DNA of 9,564 nt from Candidatus Aminicenantes bacterium UBA2199 (lineage in GTDB: Bacteria; Acidobacteriota; Aminicenantia; UBA2199): positions 542 through 10,105 of the forward strand of contig DCVB01000020.1 in NCBI GenBank assembly GCA_002327965.1, written 5' to 3'. Positions 6,289-9,564 of the stretch are shown one piece after another. Under the pieces are notes generated by a model, which did not search any database, was not told the DNA's origin, and worked only from the letters and a program-made list of their open reading frames with translations. A program made the translations under genes and the position numbers. The stretch's first letter is position 1. Every line of letters starts with the position of its first letter.

Positions 6289-6732
6289 ATGGAAAACACA
6301 AGAATCAGCGAGAGTTTCACCGATCCCGGGAACAAATCCACCTTGCGGGGAACCACGCGCATCACCGGAAACATCTCGGGACCGGGGGACCTCGAATTGG
6401 ATGGCGAACTCGTCGGCGATATCGTCATCGACGGCCTGTTGGTCATCGCCGAAAAAGGATCCGTGCAGGGCAAGGCATCGGCGGGAAACATGGTCCTGGC
6501 CGGCAGGGTCCAGGGAAAGATCATGGTCAGGGATCGGATCGAGGTCCGTTCCAGCGGCCGCATGGAAGGGAATATCATCTGCCAGAAGATCGCCATCGCC
6601 GAGGGCGCTTTCATGGATGGCGAAGTCCATACCCACAAGGGCAAACCCCTATCGCCGGAATATTTCACCGAAAAGAGAAAGGACCTGCGGAACGGGCAAT
6701 CTCCCGACATGGCGGAGGCGCCCGGGAAATAA
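6289..6732 (+). CDS. Bactofilin (polymer-forming cytoskeletal protein)
   Basis: A 147-residue protein with the compact bactofilin (DUF583) right-handed beta-helix core at about residues 18-112, flanked by short polar, disordered-looking tails. The core opens with STLRGTTRITGNISGPGDLELDGELVGD in pieces typical of the family and continues with regularly spaced hydrophobic and glycine positions: IVIDGLLVIAEKGSVQG, GNMVLAGRVQGKI, IEVRSSGRMEGNI and IAIAEGAFMDGEV. Bactofilins polymerise without nucleotides into cytoplasmic filaments or sheets, often on the inner membrane, and help place cell-wall enzymes or chromosome-partition proteins. No membrane anchor is visible, so attachment may involve residues near the N-terminus or a partner. 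ATG 6289 is chosen for its AGGAG; starting at 6247 would add 14 residues. It follows the B3/B4 gene. A peptidase M23 gene, a common bactofilin neighbour, is absent. Confidence 0.92.
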   Translation: MENTRISESFTDPGNKSTLRGTTRITGNISGPGDLELDGELVGDIVIDGLLVIAEKGSVQGKASAGNMVLAGRVQGKIMVRDRIEVRSSGRMEGNIICQKIAIAEGAFMDGEVHTHKGKPLSPEYFTEKRKDLRNGQSPDMAEAPGK

Positions 6733-6802
6733 GACGCGTTCCCCGACCGCGATCCGGCGGCTCATCGATCCGCTTTGGGTCGGAAGAACGGACCATCCCG
6801 CC

Positions 6803-6848
6803 GGACAACGAAGATCAGACGTTGGTCCTGCCCGCAGACGCGTTTTTT
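6803..6848 (+). terminator. Weak stem-loop with distal T-run after bactofilin
   Basis: GGACAACG (6803-6810) pairs with CGTT-GTCC (6820-6828, one bulged G) around a nine-base loop. A run of six T (6843-6848) lies 14 bases further on. The distance from stem to T-run makes it a poor intrinsic terminator. It is the best candidate in the 229-base gap between bactofilin and the S1 gene, which otherwise holds only the S1 promoter. Confidence 0.25.
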
Positions 6849-6879
6849 CAACCCGCCTCGGGATGGTTGCCCGCTTCCC

Positions 6880-6908
6880 TTGACAATTCAGGCGGATTGG
6901 AATAAAAT
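6880..6908 (+). promoter_or_regulatory. Strong sigma-70 promoter of the S1-domain gene
   Basis: -35 TTGACA (perfect consensus, 6880-6885), a 17-bp spacer and -10 TAAAAT (6903-6908, one base off consensus). Initiation near 6915 gives a 47-base AT-richer leader carrying the Shine-Dalgarno AAGGAA (6951-6956) five bases before the ATG at 6962. Confidence 0.8.
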
Positions 6909-6961
6909 TAGCATAGAATCTTGGTCATTCCCATAAATCTGAGATCAGACAAGGAAAATCA

Positions 6962-8185
6962 ATGAAGGACAACCCGCGCACCGCACCGTCCCCGCAAGGT
7001 GAAGAAAGTTTCGCCGACATGCTGAACGCTTCTTTCCGGCCCGCAGCCCGCGTCAAGGTGGGCGAAGTGGCCACAAGCAAGGTCATCTCCATCGGCAAGG
7101 ACAGCATTTTCCTCGACCTCGGCATCCGCGCCGAGGGCATGATCGACCGCGAGGAATGCGAACGCCAGGGAGAACTGACCGTCAAGCCGGGCGACCCGCT
7201 GCAAGTTCTGGTCACCTCTTTCCGCGATGGCATCTTTCACTGCACGGCTCGCCTGCGCCAGGCCGGCCGCGGCGACTCGCGCCCGGCGAAGGACTCTCCC
7301 TCGCTGACCCTGCTGCGCGAAGCGTATGCCGCCCGCATCCCGGTCGAAGGCAGGGTCAAGGCGATGAACAAGGGGGGATTCGACGTCCAGGTCATGGATC
7401 AGAAAGCCTTTTGCCCCATATCCCAGATCGAGCGCAGCTATTGCCAGAAGCCGGAAGTGCACCTGGAGCAGACCTATTCCTTCCTGATCACCCAGTTCGA
7501 GGAGGACGGCCGCAATATCGTCATCGGCCGCAAGGAACTGCTGCAGGCCGAGGAACGCGACAAGGCCCAACGGCTTTGGAGCGAGCTGGAACTCAACCAG
7601 GTGCGCGAGGGAACGGTCACCTCGGTGCACGATTACGGCGCCTTTGTCGACATCGGCGGCGCCGAGGGATTGCTGCACGTTTCGGAGATATCCTACCAGA
7701 AGGTACAGAGCGCCAAGGATGCCCTGCAGCCTGGGCAGCAGCTTCAGGTGGCCGTTATCCGGCTCGATCCCGAAGCCGGCAAGATATCCCTGAGCCTCAA
7801 AGCGCTCCTGCCCGATCCCTGGGCCGCTGCCGGAGACCAGCTGGACGTGGGCACGGAGATTACGGGCAGGGTCGTGCACTTGAAGCCATTCGGCGCCTTC
7901 ATCGAACTCCTGCCCGGGGTGACGGGCCTGCTCCACGTCTCGCGCCTGGGAACCGGCCGCCGCATCCAGCATCCCAAGGAGATCCTCACCGTCGGCGACG
8001 ACGTTCGCGTGCGCATCCTGGCCGTCGACCCGGCGCGTAAAACCCTCTCGTTGACCATGGAGGAACCCGAGGAAGACCTCAGCGGCGAACTGCAGCAGTT
8101 GAACGAGAAGCAGGCCCGAGAGATGAAAAGCGGCGGCGCTATGGCCAGCCTGTTCGACGCGGCTCTCCCTGCGGATAAGGAGTAG
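6962..8185 (+). CDS. Four-repeat S1-domain RNA-binding protein (ribosomal protein S1-like)
   Basis: A 407-residue cytoplasmic protein made of four S1 (OB-fold) repeats at about residues 34-98, 126-193, 214-281 and 297-366. Repeats 3 and 4 are the most canonical: GTVTSVHDYGAFVDIGGAEG with LLHVSEIS, and GRVVHLKPFGAFIELLPGVTG with LLHVSRL. Repeats 1 and 2 are more divergent (GIRAEGMIDREE; KAFCPISQIERSY), as in the N-terminal, ribosome-facing repeats of S1. The C-terminal tail (368-407) is charged and probably flexible. The near-consensus promoter suggests high expression. Four repeats is fewer than the six of E. coli S1 but like the short S1 proteins of some other phyla, so it may be this organism's S1 or an additional S1-like RNA-binding protein; hence no gene symbol. 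The ATG at 6962 has AAGGAA five bases ahead. It is transcribed alone and converges on the dikinase regulator gene. Confidence 0.88.
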   Translation: MKDNPRTAPSPQGEESFADMLNASFRPAARVKVGEVATSKVISIGKDSIFLDLGIRAEGMIDREECERQGELTVKPGDPLQVLVTSFRDGIFHCTARLRQAGRGDSRPAKDSPSLTLLREAYAARIPVEGRVKAMNKGGFDVQVMDQKAFCPISQIERSYCQKPEVHLEQTYSFLITQFEEDGRNIVIGRKELLQAEERDKAQRLWSELELNQVREGTVTSVHDYGAFVDIGGAEGLLHVSEISYQKVQSAKDALQPGQQLQVAVIRLDPEAGKISLSLKALLPDPWAAAGDQLDVGTEITGRVVHLKPFGAFIELLPGVTGLLHVSRLGTGRRIQHPKEILTVGDDVRVRILAVDPARKTLSLTMEEPEEDLSGELQQLNEKQAREMKSGGAMASLFDAALPADKE

Positions 8186-8256
8186 CCGGTCGCAACCGGG
8201 ATCCTCCGGATCCGCGGGGAATACCTTCAAGGTCAAAGGCGGAACCGGCTCGGTTC
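8186..8256. other. Cluster of short hairpins between convergent genes
   Basis: Three small inverted repeats lie between the S1-gene stop and the dikinase regulator stop: CCGGT/ACCGG (8186-8199), two GGATCC copies three bases apart (8199-8213), and GAACCG/CGGTTC with a three-base loop (8242-8256). None is followed by a T-run, so a role as a bidirectional terminator is only suggested by position. Confidence 0.3.
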
Positions 8257-8277
8257 TCCCGACTTTCCCGCTGGCGA

Positions 8278-9129
8278 TCAATACGGGATATGCCCCTTTT
8301 TCATCTCCGATCGGGCATAAGTCAGGCGCATGACCTCGGTCGCCGTTTCCTCGATGGACTTGTAGGTGGCGTCCAGAACCGGCCACTGCCGGCGTTCGTA
8401 AAGGCGCAGGGCGAATAGCACCTCGCGGCGGATCGCCTCCAGATCGGCATAATCCGAACCTCCTCCTCCCTGCAGTTTGATCTGCCGTTCGCGGCGGATC
8501 GCCTCCAGGCGCTGGGGATGAATGGTCAGGGCGATGATCCGCTTCGGATCGATGAGGTCCAGTTCAACGGGAGGCGCCTCATCCAGGATGATCGGAATGT
8601 TGGCCACTTTCCAGCCGCGATAGGACAGATAGATGCTCACCGGCGTCTTGGAGGTTCGCGAAACCCCCAGCAGCACGATCTCGGCGTTGCCGATCGTCTC
8701 CAGCCTCCGGCCGTCGTCATGTTTGATGGTGAAATCGACCGCTTCGATGCGCTGGAAATAATCGCGATCCAGCTGGTGGAACAGCCCGGGCTTGGCCAGC
8801 GGCGAGATCTCCAGCAGGTCGGAAAGGCGGGTTAGCACCGGGCCCAGGATATCCACGGTGGGCACGCCATTCAGTCGCCCCAGCTCGGTGATGCGGTGGC
8901 GCAGCTCGGGCGAGGCCATGGTATAAATGATGACGCCGTTGGTCTCGGTCGCGCGGCGGAAGATTTCCTGGACCTGCTCCGGCGTGCGGATGTTGGAAAA
9001 GGTCTCCAGTACGATCTGGGTGGTCTTGAACTGACTCAGTGCCGCCAGGACCACCGTCTCGCAGGTCTTGCCCGTGGCATCGGACACAGCGAAGACATAG
9101 CGCTTGAATTCCTTTTCCCCGCTGGACAT
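8278..9129 (-). CDS. Pyruvate,phosphate (or pyruvate,water) dikinase regulatory protein, DUF299 family
   Basis: A 283-residue bifunctional ADP-dependent kinase and phosphate-dependent phosphorylase of full family length. It switches PPDK or PEP synthase off by phosphorylating an active-site threonine and on again by phosphorolysis. Visible signatures are VFAVSDATGKTCE (residues 12-24), LSQF (31-34), FTIKHDDG (133-140), the P-loop GVSRTSKT (155-162) followed by PVSIYLSYRGWKVANIPI, and IGLTIHP-like IIALTIHP (198-205). The SDATGKT form resembles the PPDK-type branch more than E. coli PpsR, but which dikinase it controls cannot be decided, so no symbol is given. The open frame runs on to 9558, but that extension is antisense to secA. 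ATG 9129 is the family start and coincides with the predicted transcript start; no Shine-Dalgarno site exists. No dikinase gene is adjacent. Confidence 0.93.
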   Translation of the reverse strand: MSSGEKEFKRYVFAVSDATGKTCETVVLAALSQFKTTQIVLETFSNIRTPEQVQEIFRRATETNGVIIYTMASPELRHRITELGRLNGVPTVDILGPVLTRLSDLLEISPLAKPGLFHQLDRDYFQRIEAVDFTIKHDDGRRLETIGNAEIVLLGVSRTSKTPVSIYLSYRGWKVANIPIILDEAPPVELDLIDPKRIIALTIHPQRLEAIRRERQIKLQGGGGSDYADLEAIRREVLFALRLYERRQWPVLDATYKSIEETATEVMRLTYARSEMKKGHIPY

Positions 9130-9135
9130 GGGGAA

Positions 9136-9164
9136 ATGGTATGCCCGGGAAGACCGAATGTCAA
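9136..9164 (-). promoter_or_regulatory. Sigma-70 promoter of the dikinase regulator, predicted leaderless
   Basis: On the minus strand, -35 TTGACA (9164-9159, perfect consensus), a 17-bp spacer and -10 TACCAT (9141-9136). Six bases then follow before the A of the ATG at 9129, so the predicted +1 is the start codon itself. Confidence 0.7.
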
Positions 9165-9182
9165 CGCCGGGCCTCCCGGCGG

Positions 9183-9211
9183 TTGATAAAACGGCACGGC
9201 TTCGGTATAAT
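9183..9211 (+). promoter_or_regulatory. Sigma-70 promoter of secA, predicted leaderless
   Basis: -35 TTGATA (9183-9188, one base off consensus), a 17-bp spacer and -10 TATAAT (9206-9211, perfect). The expected +1 near 9218 leaves a leader of about three bases before the ATG at 9221, with no room for a Shine-Dalgarno site. Confidence 0.75.
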
Positions 9212-9220
9212 ACCGGCACC

Positions 9221-9564
9221 ATGTTCAAACTCATCGTGCGCAAGATCTTCGGGACCCAGAACGAGAGGGATTTGAAGCGCTTGGCGCCGCTGGTCGCACG
9301 AATCAACGCTTTCGAGCCCCCCCTGCGCCAGTTGAGCGACGAACAGTTGCGCGCCAAGACCGGAGAGTTCAAGGATCGGGCCGTCGGCGGTGAGACGCTG
9401 GAGGACCTGCTGCCCGAGACGTTCGCCCTGGTGCGCGAAGCGGCCCGGCGCACGCTGAACATGAGGCATTTCGACGTGCAATTGCTCGGCGGCATGGTAC
9501 TGCACCAGGGACGGATCGCCGAAATGAAGACCGGTGAAGGCAAGACCCTGGTGGCCACCCTGCC
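9221..9564 (+). CDS. secA: Preprotein translocase ATPase SecA, N-terminal part, 3' truncated
   Basis: The frame is open to the window edge, giving the first 114 residues of a protein that is normally about 850-1000 long. SecA is the cytoplasmic and membrane-bound motor that drives unfolded preproteins through SecYEG. The fragment starts MFKLIVRKIFGTQNERDLKRL, kept here in family form, followed by LSDEQLRAKTGEFKDR (38-53), a typical N-terminal helix pair, then ETFALVREAARRTLNMRHFDVQLLGG in shorter recognisable pieces, and the Walker A motif MKTGEGKT (102-109) just before the cut. MVLHQGRIAEMKTGEGKT is nearly invariant in the family. The start at 9221 fits both the family N-terminus and the promoter immediately upstream. 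It is divergent from the dikinase regulator with 91 bases between the start codons. The nucleotide-binding, preprotein cross-linking and C-terminal zinc regions are outside the window. Confidence 0.95.
   Translation, partial: MFKLIVRKIFGTQNERDLKRLAPLVARINAFEPPLRQLSDEQLRAKTGEFKDRAVGGETLEDLLPETFALVREAARRTLNMRHFDVQLLGGMVLHQGRIAEMKTGEGKTLVATL

Noticed and set aside
6401..6883. Second plus-strand frame through bactofilin and beyond
   Set aside because: Arg/Ser/Pro-rich product with no domain; it overlaps a clear bactofilin in another frame and runs into the S1 promoter.
6959..8386. Minus-strand open frame of 475 codons
   Set aside because: Antisense to the S1-domain gene, which has clear repeats, a promoter and a Shine-Dalgarno site; no recognisable motifs.
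9130..9558. N-terminal extension of the dikinase regulator frame to 9558
   Set aside because: It is antisense to the conserved start of secA and crosses the promoter region; the family N-terminus begins at 9129.

Overview
The window is ordinary, densely packed, GC-rich bacterial chromosome. It holds eleven protein-coding genes on both strands, two of them cut by the window edges, and no gap longer than about 230 bases. I see no RNA gene, insertion sequence, phage gene or CRISPR array. The gene set (phosphatidylserine decarboxylase, bactofilin, SecA, a DUF299 dikinase regulator, S1-domain protein) fits a free-living bacterium, probably Gram-negative. The high GC and the short tandem GAAGGGT-type repeats between genes remind me of Acidobacteriota or Candidatus Aminicenantes, but that is a guess from style, not a placement.

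Layout. Positions 1-1582 (+): the end of a glutamine-dependent asparagine synthetase and a TSUP/TauE-SafE-type permease 12 bases behind it. Convergent to these is a MATE-like multi-span membrane protein (-), and divergent from that is phosphatidylserine decarboxylase (+, 3079-3927). Positions 3928-4024: a compact inverted pair of 8-bp tandem repeat arrays between two convergent stop codons. Positions 4025-5514 (-): a three-gene operon of a 65-residue hydrophobic protein, an EamA/DMT transporter and a small cupin. Positions 5601-6732 (+): a stand-alone PheRS B3/B4-like protein followed by a bactofilin. Positions 6962-8185 (+): a four-repeat S1-domain RNA-binding protein behind a near-consensus sigma-70 promoter. 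Positions 8278-9129 (-): a pyruvate,phosphate (or water) dikinase regulatory protein, divergent from the start of secA (9221 to the edge).

The most informative signal is in the control regions. Several promoters read as clear -35/-10 pairs with 17-bp spacing. At four genes (dikinase regulator, secA, B3/B4 protein and probably the MATE-like gene) the expected transcript start lies 0-6 bases from the start codon, and none of them has a Shine-Dalgarno sequence. The S1 gene and the EamA operon instead have 45-47 base leaders with good Shine-Dalgarno sites. This suggests two translation-initiation classes, leaderless and leadered, side by side. I did not find a convincing new multi-gene system. 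The candidates worth a look are the leaderless back-to-back promoters, the inverted 8-bp arrays, and the small hydrophobic protein/EamA/cupin operon.
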